Assembly (NCBI GenBank): GCA_027490725.1
Contig: JAIXXN010000064.1
Location: 1-64,000, forward strand
Direction: 5' to 3'
DNA length: 64,000 nucleotides
Origin: Oxalobacteraceae bacterium
Lineage (GTDB): Bacteria > Pseudomonadota > Gammaproteobacteria > Burkholderiales > Burkholderiaceae_D
Shown: positions 24,268-32,127 of the stretch, piece after piece
Numbering within the stretch: the stretch's first letter is position 1
Layout: every line of letters begins with the position of its first letter
Made by a program: the position numbers and the translations under genes
The notes under the pieces: generated by a model
Seen by the model: the letters and a program-made list of their open reading frames with translations, nothing else
Told to the model about the DNA's origin: nothing
Database searches by the model: none

Positions 24268-26385
24268 TTAGAAGCTATAGCTCAGACCTGCCTCGATGGA
24301 ACGGCCCATGCCGGGCAGTGCACGTAGGCTGCCACCGGTCGCGCGCAGCCCTGCCAGATAGACGCCGCCGAGCGGATCGGCATAGTCTTTGTCGAGCAGG
24401 TTGCTGATGCCTGCACTGAGCTGCAACTGTTTGCCCAGCTGGTAGCGGGTGTGCAGATTGAGCAAGGCATAGCCAGCGGTGGCTGATTCGTAGCGGCGCT
24501 CGTCAAGCTGGTCTTTGCGGCTGACCAGTTTGGTTTCCAGCTGGTTAGTCCAGCTGCCGCTGCGTTGTTCCAGTGTGAGTACGGTATTCAGCGGCATGAT
24601 GTGATACAGGTCGCCGCCGTCGCTGCGCTGGCCGCGCGTGTAGGCTGCGGTACCGTTAAAACTCAGCGCTCCCAGACTGGCGTGCTGGGCGAGCGGCAGC
24701 TGCCAGCTCAGGTTGGCACCGTACAGTTTGGCATTGTGGTTGGCAAATTGCAGTAGCGCGCCTTTGGCAGCCATTTGCATATACGGATTGAACTGGCCCA
24801 GCACATCCACGTCGATATAATCCTGCACCCGGTTGAAGTAAGGATTGAGCTTGACGAACCAGGCCTGCGCGCCGCTGCCGCCATGCCAGTGTGCAGTGAA
24901 TGCCAGTGTGTAGGCGGTTTCTGCACGCAGATCGAGCTTGCCTACATAGCCGTTGCCATCGCCAAACCAGTTGGTCATGGTCATGGCCATATTGCCGCGC
25001 CCCCAGGAGTAGCGCTCATACAGATTGGGCGAGCGGTTTTTGCGGGCGGCAGCCAGTTCGTAAGTACTGCTGCTGTCGGCTTCGAAGCGCGCCAGCGCGG
25101 TCAGATCGTAGTTGTTGTCGCGCGTGCGACGTTCGCTGGCATTAAAGATCTTCGCGGCTGCGGCATCTTTGGCATTCATCATATTGTTGGCATACGGCTG
25201 GACGCTGCCGGTATTCATGCGCACCGATTCCCAGCGGGCGCCCAGCAGAGAGGTCCACTGTGCGCCGTGGCGGGTTTCCGCTTCGCCGAACAACGCCAGA
25301 CGGTCACGCTGGCCATCGTTGATATTCACATAGGTTTGCGGACCCATCATCATCGAGCCTGCGACAGCGGGCCAGTAATCATTCAGACGGAATACGTGAT
25401 ATTCCTGACCGAAGCGCAGCAAGGCCGCGTCGCCTTGCGGCAGGCTGGCTTTGACGCTGTAGCCGGTATTGCGACCCTGCGTCACCATCGGCATCATGCC
25501 TTGCCGTTCCGGGGAGAAGAAGCCCATATCGTGATTGGTGCGCTCCCAGTAGGCGCTGGCATCGAGCTCGCCCCAGCCGAATTTGCCGTGGTAGTTGGCG
25601 TTGCCAAAGCGTCCCGTGTTATCCGTCATATCCATGTACTGGTTGGGGAAACCCTGATAGGGGATGTGCTGGGTACCGAGACGCAGCGTCAGTTGCTGGC
25701 CATCGCCGCGCCAGCCTAGCAGCACGGCCTGATTGATACTTTCGTACAGGCTGACCAGCACTTTCTGCCCCTGACCATCTTCATAGCTGTGGCCACGTGC
25801 ATAGGCGGCGTTATAACCGAGGCTGAGCGTATCGCTGGCGATGCTGGCGGAGACCCCGCTATTGATCGCATTCCCATTGCTACGGCCACTGAAATTCAGT
25901 TTACCGCTACTACGCAACACCCCTGCTGTCTCCGAGAATACCGGGGCGGCCGAACGGACCGTGATGGTGCCACCAATACTGTCGCCACCGGCACTGACGG
26001 GTGTTACGCCGGCCAGCACATCGATATGTCCCACCTGCGTCGGATCGATATATGACAGCGGCGCATTCATGTGGTTCGCGCAGGCCGAGGTGATTTCCAT
26101 GCCATCGATGCGCACTTTCAGACGGTCGTCACCGAGGCCATTCACAAACGGCAGTCCGGAAACGCCACCACCTTGTGCCACGCTGTAGCCGGCGACAGCG
26201 CTGAGCAACTGGCTGGTATCGCCGCCGCCAGCAGGGCGGCTTTGCAAGCCTTCCGCCATGGCACTGACCAGTACTTTCAGGCGGGGTTCCTGATGTAGAT
26301 CACTTTCACTTTCGGCATAGGCGCTGGTGGCAAAGGTCACGCCAGCAGCGGCGACCAGAAACAAACGGGGGGTAGAGAACTTCAT
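24268..26385 (-). CDS. TonB-dependent copper receptor (OprC/NosA family)
   Basis: 705-residue outer-membrane beta-barrel receptor with signal peptide at 1-25 (MKFSTPRLFLVAAAGVTF region). The plug domain contains the copper-receptor hallmarks DGMEITSACANHMNAPLSYI (Cys/Met/His cluster) and GHIDVLAGVTPVSAGGDSIG. It ends in an aromatic residue (SIEAGLSYSF), as expected for OMP assembly. Homologues import copper or respond to it. It sits downstream of the DUF2946 gene, a frequent partner. The ATG at 26385 has AGGA upstream. A longer in-frame TTG at 26472 falls inside the heptamer repeats. Confidence 0.92.
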   Translation of the reverse strand: MKFSTPRLFLVAAAGVTFATSAYAESESDLHQEPRLKVLVSAMAEGLQSRPAGGGDTSQLLSAVAGYSVAQGGGVSGLPFVNGLGDDRLKVRIDGMEITSACANHMNAPLSYIDPTQVGHIDVLAGVTPVSAGGDSIGGTITVRSAAPVFSETAGVLRSSGKLNFSGRSNGNAINSGVSASIASDTLSLGYNAAYARGHSYEDGQGQKVLVSLYESINQAVLLGWRGDGQQLTLRLGTQHIPYQGFPNQYMDMTDNTGRFGNANYHGKFGWGELDASAYWERTNHDMGFFSPERQGMMPMVTQGRNTGYSVKASLPQGDAALLRFGQEYHVFRLNDYWPAVAGSMMMGPQTYVNINDGQRDRLALFGEAETRHGAQWTSLLGARWESVRMNTGSVQPYANNMMNAKDAAAAKIFNASERRTRDNNYDLTALARFEADSSSTYELAAARKNRSPNLYERYSWGRGNMAMTMTNWFGDGNGYVGKLDLRAETAYTLAFTAHWHGGSGAQAWFVKLNPYFNRVQDYIDVDVLGQFNPYMQMAAKGALLQFANHNAKLYGANLSWQLPLAQHASLGALSFNGTAAYTRGQRSDGGDLYHIMPLNTVLTLEQRSGSWTNQLETKLVSRKDQLDERRYESATAGYALLNLHTRYQLGKQLQLSAGISNLLDKDYADPLGGVYLAGLRATGGSLRALPGMGRSIEAGLSYSF

Positions 26386-26451
26386 AACAATCCTTGAGAC
26401 GAGAGATGAATACAGCGCACGGATGTGGCAACGCATTCCTGCCAGCCAGCG

Positions 26452-26500
26452 GCAGCAAGCAGCAAGCAGCAAGCAGCAAGCAGCTAGCAGCTAGCAGCTA
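26452..26500. repeat. Seven tandem heptamers upstream of copper receptor
   Basis: Four copies of GCAGCAA followed by three of GCAGCTA, then degenerate copies to about 26560. The array ends 67 bp upstream of the receptor ATG (26385). The unit length is not a multiple of three. Confidence 0.9.
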
Positions 26501-26601
26501 GCGAGCGACAGGCCAGCAACAACAAGCGAACGGCAAGCGATAGACAAGCAGCTAGCGCAGCGCCACGGGGTGCTTAAACGGGTAAAGCGGGAGAGGGAAA
26601 A

Positions 26602-26988
26602 TCAGACTTGAGCGGGGGGCGCGCGCGGATAGGCTGCCGACCAGGCGTGTGGCGTGACAGCGGCGCTGTAATACAGGGAAGGGTAGACGTCACGTCCGGC
26701 CAGTGCGGCGATGACGAGTGCCGCAGGACCGGGTAAGGCATGCACATTAGAGTGGGTGGTGCAGTACATGCAGTGATCCATGCCGGCCATGTCAGGAGCG
26801 CTCTGGCGTTTGCCATCGCTATCGAGCTTGATCAGTTTGGAACCACTGGTGGTACAGATTTCGATGCTGTCACTGATACCCTGACGATATTCGAGTGCCC
26901 GACTCACCGTCGGCGCAAGGACACCGAGCAGGAAGGTCAGCATGACCATCCAGACTTGCAGGGTTCGGTGTTTTGCGAGGAAATTCAT
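26602..26988 (-). CDS. DUF2946 family protein (copper-associated)
   Basis: 128 residues. An N-terminal membrane helix (VWMVMLTFLLGVLAPTVS) is followed by the DUF2946 cysteine motifs CTTSGSK and HCMYCTTH, then a second hydrophobic stretch (ALVIAALAG). Proteins of this family frequently lie next to copper TonB receptors and may help bind or hand over copper in the periplasm. That role is inferred, not shown. It precedes the copper receptor on the same strand with the heptamer array in between. Confidence 0.85.
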   Translation of the reverse strand: MNFLAKHRTLQVWMVMLTFLLGVLAPTVSRALEYRQGISDSIEICTTSGSKLIKLDSDGKRQSAPDMAGMDHCMYCTTHSNVHALPGPAALVIAALAGRDVYPSLYYSAAVTPHAWSAAYPRAPPAQV

Positions 26989-27029
26989 ACAGCGATTATA
27001 GCTTACTGCCAGCCAAGTCGGCGCCTGCT

Positions 27030-27866
27030 TTAGCGGGTGCTGCTGCCTTGCGTGAGCTGGTATTCGGTCTTGGCATAGCCTTGCAAATACTGGTTGGTGT
27101 AGTCGAGGAAGGCTTTCGAGCGGTAAGCAGCCACGATGTCACGGGCGAACTGCTGATCTTTGTCGGCGCTGCGCAGCGCCACCAGATTGATGTAGTTGGG
27201 CGAGATCTTTTCCGTGATCAGTGCCTCGGTCAGTTTAAGTCCCGATGCCAGCGCGAAATTACCGTTCACGAAAGAGTAATCGCAGTCCTGCAGCGAGCGT
27301 GGTAATTGCGCCGCTTCGAGTGCCACCAGCTTGACCTTTTTCAGGTTGGCGGCGATGTCTTTTTCCGAAGCGCGCAGCGGATCGATTTTGGCGCGCAACT
27401 GGATCCAGCCCAGCTGGTCGAGCAGTACCAGCGCACGGGCCTGATTGGTCGGATCGTTGGGCATGGCAATCACGCTGCCTTCGCGGACTTCATTGAGCGA
27501 CTTGTGTTTTTTGCTGTAGATGGCAATCGGCGCAGTCGGGATGGTGATCAGATCCGTGATCGCCAGTTTGTGTTCGCTGGCGAACTGGCGCAGGTAGACG
27601 ATGTGCTGGAAGATGTTGATATCGAGCGCACCTTCGGCCAGCGCAAAACTCGGCTGGATATAATCGCTGAACTCGACCACCTTGACCTTGTAGCCCTGTT
27701 TTTCGAGGAGTGGTTTGATGCCGAGTTTGACCTGATCGGCGTAAGTGCCGACGCTGGTGCCGATCACCAGTTCGCGGGGATCTTTGGCGGCCACAGTCTG
27801 GCTGACCAGCATGGCGAGCGAAGTCGCGAGCAGACGGCGGCGCACGGTGGAACGGGTAGTCATCAT
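27030..27866 (-). CDS. metQ: MetQ/NlpA-type substrate-binding protein
   Basis: 278-residue periplasmic binding protein of the NlpA lipoprotein family. The signal peptide ends near QTVAAKD, without an evident lipobox Cys, so it is probably a soluble periplasmic form. The mature part has LVIGTSVGTYADQVK, ALDINIFQHIVYLRQF and a NDPTNQARALVLLDQLGWI segment, typical of MetQ. The ligand is probably methionine or a related sulfur compound. It is the last gene of metN-metI-metQ. Confidence 0.87.
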   Translation of the reverse strand: MMTTRSTVRRRLLATSLAMLVSQTVAAKDPRELVIGTSVGTYADQVKLGIKPLLEKQGYKVKVVEFSDYIQPSFALAEGALDINIFQHIVYLRQFASEHKLAITDLITIPTAPIAIYSKKHKSLNEVREGSVIAMPNDPTNQARALVLLDQLGWIQLRAKIDPLRASEKDIAANLKKVKLVALEAAQLPRSLQDCDYSFVNGNFALASGLKLTEALITEKISPNYINLVALRSADKDQQFARDIVAAYRSKAFLDYTNQYLQGYAKTEYQLTQGSSTR

Positions 27867-27883
27867 GAGTTTCCTTTACGAGA

Positions 27884-28546
27884 TTAGCGGCGGTCGAGGC
27901 GACGTGCCAGCCGGCTGCCGCTCCACTGCACCAGTTGGACCAGAATTACCAGCACGGCCACGGTGAGCACCATCATGGTGGTGTCGAAGCGGTAGTAACC
28001 GAAGCGGATCGCCAGATCGCCGATGCCGCCACCACCGACCACGCCGGCGACGGCCGAATAGGACAGGAAGCTAATCGACAGCACCGTCAGAGCCGATACC
28101 AGACCGGCACGCGCTTCCACCAGCAGCACGTTGAAGACGATCTGACGCGGGCTGGCACCCATCGCCAGCGCCGCTTCGATCACGCCGCGCGGCACTTCGT
28201 GCAGTTGCTGTTCCACCAGCCGGGCGAAATACGGCACAGCAGCGCAGGCCAGTGGCACCGAGGCGGCCAGCGGGCCGATCGAACTGCCAACGATCCAGCG
28301 CGTCAGCGGTACCAGTGCCACTAGCAGAATGATGAAGGGGAAAGAGCGCAGGGTATTCACCAGCCAGCCTAGCAGATTCGACAGCAGTGTCTGCTGCAAG
28401 GCCTGTCCGGGACCAAGCAGGAAGAGCAGCACGCCCAGCGGCCCGCCCAGCAGCACGGCAGCGACCAGACAGATGGCCAGCATCAGCAGGGTCTGGCCCA
28501 GCGCCACCCAGAGTTCCGGCAGTATGGTCAGAATCTGTTCAAGCAT
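27884..28546 (-). CDS. metI: MetI-type ABC permease
   Basis: 220-residue inner-membrane permease with five or six predicted helices. The binding-protein-dependent transport signature is visible as EAALAMGASPRQIVFNVLLVEA (EAA loop). SAVAGVVGGGGIGDLAIRFG is the MetI-specific C-terminal segment. The start at 28546 has GGAG upstream and overlaps metN by 8 bp. The longer open frame is the out-of-frame end of metN. Confidence 0.9.
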   Translation of the reverse strand: MLEQILTILPELWVALGQTLLMLAICLVAAVLLGGPLGVLLFLLGPGQALQQTLLSNLLGWLVNTLRSFPFIILLVALVPLTRWIVGSSIGPLAASVPLACAAVPYFARLVEQQLHEVPRGVIEAALAMGASPRQIVFNVLLVEARAGLVSALTVLSISFLSYSAVAGVVGGGGIGDLAIRFGYYRFDTTMMVLTVAVLVILVQLVQWSGSRLARRLDRR

Positions 28547-29333
28547 GCTGTTCTCCTTTCCAGCTACCAGCCAGACCCGCTTCCGAGCGATAGAACGCCA
28601 GCTCGCGACCGAGCGCCGTCTGGCGCGCCGTGGCGGTATCGGCCGGATCGAATTGTTCGGCGATGCGACCATCTTCCATGACGACCACGCGGTGGCATAG
28701 CTGCCCCAGCACGGCCAGTTCGTGGCTGACCATGACGATGGTGACACCCAGCGTGGTGTTGATGTTGCGTAGCGTGGCCAGAATGCTGCGCGTGGTGTCG
28801 GCATCGAGCGCCGAGGTCGGTTCATCGCATAGCAGCACTTCTGGCCGGCTAGCCAGCGCGCGCGCGATCGATACGCGCTGCTTCTGGCCACCCGATAGCT
28901 GGGCCGGATAGCTCTCGGCGCGGTCGCTCAGGCCGACAATCTCCAGACACTCGCGGACCCGCGCCGCCAGACGCGGCGCATTCAGACGCTGGTGTAAGCG
29001 CAGCGGAAAGGCGACGTTGTCATACACGTTCAGATTATGCAGCAGGTTGTAGTGCTGGAAGATCATGCCGATCTGCTCGCGCGCACTGCGCAGCTGGCGC
29101 GCGGACAGGCTGGTCAGTTCCTGGCTGTTGACCTGTACCGTGCCGGCATCCGGGCGTTCCAGCAGGTTGATGGTGCGTAGTAAGGTGGACTTGCCTGCGC
29201 CGCTGCGACCGATCAGACCGACGATTTCGCCAGCGTTGATGGACAGCTTGATGGCGCGTAGCGCGTCGTAGTGGCTGCCATCGGGCAGCGCAAAGCTTCT
29301 GGAAATGCCTTCAAGGCGGATGATGTTCGGCAT
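28539..29333 (-). CDS. metN: MetN-type ABC ATPase without NIL domain
   Basis: 264-residue ATPase with Walker A GRSGAGKST, signature LSGGQKQRVSIARAL, Walker B LLCDEPTSALD and switch MVSHE. Typical MetN proteins are about 340 residues with a C-terminal NIL/ACT regulatory domain that mediates trans-inhibition by methionine; here the protein ends soon after the ATPase core. The importer may therefore lack feedback inhibition or carry a different substrate. It is the first gene of the operon. The 267 bp before it (29334-29599) shows no gene and no recognised riboswitch. Confidence 0.88.
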   Translation of the reverse strand: MPNIIRLEGISRSFALPDGSHYDALRAIKLSINAGEIVGLIGRSGAGKSTLLRTINLLERPDAGTVQVNSQELTSLSARQLRSAREQIGMIFQHYNLLHNLNVYDNVAFPLRLHQRLNAPRLAARVRECLEIVGLSDRAESYPAQLSGGQKQRVSIARALASRPEVLLCDEPTSALDADTTRSILATLRNINTTLGVTIVMVSHELAVLGQLCHRVVVMEDGRIAEQFDPADTATARQTALGRELAFYRSEAGLAGSWKGEQHA

Positions 29334-29599
29334 AGTACCCGGGACGACAGGTGAGGAATAAAGCGCGCCCGAGGCAATGCGCCTGCGGGGAGGAAGGGCC
29401 TAGTATCGCCGTGCAGGGGGAGTGCTGTGAACGAATAAATTCACTTGATGAAATGCGGATTCCGACTAAGGCAGTGAGGTATGGGCGGGAAAAGGTGTCA
29501 AGTTAAACGATTTTAAATGCTTCGGGGCGCCCGATGGCGTAGGCGTCAGCACTGGTGGCCATCAGGGCGCTCCGAAAACCGTCAGGCCAGCGCAGTCCC

Positions 29600-30448
29600 T
29601 TAGCCGAACACCAGATGCGTCTGGGTGGTATCGGCCAGCGTCGCGGCCTCGCCATGCCGGCGATCCGGCGCGGCCATGCGACGCGTGAGTTGCAACGATG
29701 GTTTGCGGCGCTCGTAATTGAACTGCCCCGAGACATCGAGTACGGGAGGACTCAGACGCTTAATGGCCTTGCGCACAACTTGATAGCATTCGCAGGCATG
29801 CTGTTCCAGATCGCGGCGCGACAGCATCAGGACGTGGCCACGCCGCCAGCGGATGATGCCAAGCTGCTGCAGGTTGCCGACTGCTTCGGTGATCCCTTCA
29901 CGCCGCACGCCCAGTATCGCGCCCAGCGATTCCTGTGTACACGCGAGTTCGGTGCCGGCACTGCGATCCTGCATTTCCAGCAGATGACGACTTAAACGCT
30001 GCTCGGTGGAGTGATGGCTGTTGCAGACGGCCAGCTGGGCAATTTTCATCAGCCGGATCTGGATGTAGCGCAACAGCATGCGCATCAGCTGGCCGTTGCG
30101 GTAGAACTCTTCCATGAGGTGTGCTGCGCTGATCCGGTAGGCCGTGCCGGCCGACTGGATAATGGCGTGTGCCGGGGCTTCCTGACTGCCCATGCAGAGG
30201 GACAGACCCAGCATGCCTTCGTTGCCGACACTGAGAATTTCCGAGGTATTGCCGTTCTCCAGCACATAGTCGATCGAGACCACCGCTGTCAGGGGGAAAT
30301 AGGCGTAGTTGATCTTGCTACTGATCTGGTACAGCACTTCATTGCGTGCCAGCGTCACCAGTTCCAGATGGGGGGCAAGCCGGTCAAACACGGCAGGAGC
30401 CAGTTCCGCCAGCAGGCAGTTGAGTGAGGGGGATGGCAGGGTAGACAT
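29600..30448 (-). CDS. Crp/Fnr family-like transcriptional regulator
   Basis: 282 residues. The N-terminal half is a cyclic-nucleotide-binding-like beta-roll (INYAYFPLTAVVSIDYVLENG, then VGNEGMLGLSLCMG). It is followed by a dimer helix and a winged HTH (CTQESLGAILGVRREGITEA, then LQQLGIIRWRRGHVLML). No Fnr cysteine cluster is present. A roughly 50-residue C-terminal tail extends beyond the usual length. It follows the KaiC-like gene by 120 bp in the same direction. Confidence 0.85.
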   Translation of the reverse strand: MSTLPSPSLNCLLAELAPAVFDRLAPHLELVTLARNEVLYQISSKINYAYFPLTAVVSIDYVLENGNTSEILSVGNEGMLGLSLCMGSQEAPAHAIIQSAGTAYRISAAHLMEEFYRNGQLMRMLLRYIQIRLMKIAQLAVCNSHHSTEQRLSRHLLEMQDRSAGTELACTQESLGAILGVRREGITEAVGNLQQLGIIRWRRGHVLMLSRRDLEQHACECYQVVRKAIKRLSPPVLDVSGQFNYERRKPSLQLTRRMAAPDRRHGEAATLADTTQTHLVFG

Positions 30449-30567
30449 GAACGTAACTCCTTCGGAGTCAAAGGTGGTGAGGCACGCTGCCGGAGCAGCG
30501 TATGGACCGACCCTCGGAATAGATAGTCGGCGTATATGGCTGGTGTGTCAAGCGAAGCTCAGCGCTG

Positions 30568-32025
30568 CTAGCGGGGCAGTACCGACGACGCCGGCTGGCC
30601 CGTCAGAATCCCCGTATAGGCGCTCAGTGTTTTGCCAATGACCAGCTGTTCGTCATGGATCTCGTAAAAATGGATGGCCTTGCTATGCGCGCTGGCCCTG
30701 ACTTTGATCACGGAGATCACGCGCTGTAATTCACCGCTCAGTTCGATATAGCGTTGCATGACGATAGCGTCGGCCAGAAAAGCATTGCCGTAAGCGCTGA
30801 AGCGCAGCGTCTCGTAGCGGTCTTCCAGTTCGGCCGTCATCAGTACTGTCAGGCCCAACCCGGTCAGCACCGACACCATCCGGTACAGCGATTCGCGGAA
30901 ATCTTCGCGGAACGACGAAGCCAGCGCCAGTTCGAAACCGGACAGGGAATCGATCACCACACGTTTGGCCTGCATGCGCTGGATCATGCTGACCAGATCA
31001 TGCAGAATTTCATCGATCGACAGGTCCAGCGTGCGGGTGTTGATGACACCTACCTGACCTTGCTCGATCATGGCATTGAGTTGTTTGTTGAGCAGTTGAT
31101 TGGGGCTTTTTTCGAACGCCGCCAGTACCCCTTTCTCGCCCATCCGCACGCCTTCGGCAAGGAACTGGTTGGCCAGCACGGATTTGCCGGAACCGGATGG
31201 CCCCACCAGTAGCACGGAATAGCCGACCGGTACGCCACCGCCCAGCATGGTATCGAGTTCCGCTACCCCCATCGACAGGCGCTGGCCACCGCTGACAGGG
31301 AGCGCTGGCTGGATGGAGCTGGACATGGCGCGCGGGAAGATGGTGATGCCGTCCTCGGTGATACGGAAGGTGTGCGCCCCCAGACTCTGCGCCTGTCCGC
31401 GCATTTTGATCACCTGTATCTTGCGCACCAGTGCGTCACGATGGATCAGCTGGGACATCCAGATGATGCCGTCGGCGACCGTGAAGACAGCGCCGGATTC
31501 GGTTTCCGGGTTCTGGTATTCGCCGATCAGAAACGTGGTAGCCAGCCAGCTGGTCATCTGCACGCCCAGCTGCTGCACAAAGTATTGCAAATCCACGCCA
31601 CTGGCATGCGGGTCCTGCGCTGCCTGCACCATCGAGCGAAAGGAATCAATGAATACCAGTCCCGGCGAAAAAAGTCTGACTTCCTCGGTGATGCGCGCCA
31701 GCACGCGATCGAGATCACCGGCGGCAATATCGGCGGCCAGATTGACGAATTTGATGGACTGGTTGACCTGCTGGGCGTCGAAAAATGTAAATTGCTGCTG
31801 ATAGCGCAGAATCTTCAGCGGTGGTTCGCCCAGCACGGTGAAGAACAGCGAGCGCCGCTGCCGGCTTGCCAGCGAGAACATGATCTGGTGCGCCAGCGTG
31901 GTTTTACCACTGCCCGGGGTGCCGGCCAGCAGGTTGAAGGAAAACTCGGGGATGCCGCCACCCAGCAGGTCGTCGAGGCCGGCGATGCCAGTCACCAGAC
32001 GATTAATTTTGACGGTATTTTTCAT
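30568..32025 (-). CDS. KaiC-like double RecA-fold ATPase
   Basis: 485 residues with two KaiC/RadA-type P-loop domains. The first has Walker A AGTPGSGKTTLA at about 35-47, the second VGPSGSGKSVLA. The second domain shows FEKSPNQLLNK where cyanobacterial KaiC has the catalytic Glu pair. The C-terminus carries IKVRASAHSKAIHFYEI, equivalent to the KaiC VRGSxHS motif. No KaiA or KaiB is near. Non-cyanobacterial KaiC homologues are linked to stress signalling. ATG at 32025 with GAGGAT upstream. Confidence 0.88.
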   Translation of the reverse strand: MKNTVKINRLVTGIAGLDDLLGGGIPEFSFNLLAGTPGSGKTTLAHQIMFSLASRQRRSLFFTVLGEPPLKILRYQQQFTFFDAQQVNQSIKFVNLAADIAAGDLDRVLARITEEVRLFSPGLVFIDSFRSMVQAAQDPHASGVDLQYFVQQLGVQMTSWLATTFLIGEYQNPETESGAVFTVADGIIWMSQLIHRDALVRKIQVIKMRGQAQSLGAHTFRITEDGITIFPRAMSSSIQPALPVSGGQRLSMGVAELDTMLGGGVPVGYSVLLVGPSGSGKSVLANQFLAEGVRMGEKGVLAAFEKSPNQLLNKQLNAMIEQGQVGVINTRTLDLSIDEILHDLVSMIQRMQAKRVVIDSLSGFELALASSFREDFRESLYRMVSVLTGLGLTVLMTAELEDRYETLRFSAYGNAFLADAIVMQRYIELSGELQRVISVIKVRASAHSKAIHFYEIHDEQLVIGKTLSAYTGILTGQPASSVLPR

Positions 32026-32063
32026 GTTGAAGATCCTCATGGCACAGTACGCTTTCCAGTAGC

Positions 32064-32084
32064 GGGGTGGGGGCGGGGGCGGGG
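32064..32084 (+). other. Perfect G-quadruplex motif
   Basis: Four G tracts of 4-5 Gs separated by single bases (T, C, C) on the plus strand. It lies in the 103-bp spacer between the GGDEF-EAL gene and the KaiC-like gene, and would be C-rich in their mRNA. Confidence 0.75.
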
Positions 32085-32127
32085 CTAGCGCGGCATAGCG
32101 ATCCGCACAGGGCTGCTTGCAGCATGT

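Noticed and set aside
26452..26560. CRISPR-like repetition
   Set aside because: The units are contiguous 7-mers without spacers, so this is a simple tandem repeat.
29334..29599. SAM riboswitch before metNIQ
   Set aside because: No SAM aptamer consensus could be recognised in the spacer; only unremarkable sequence.
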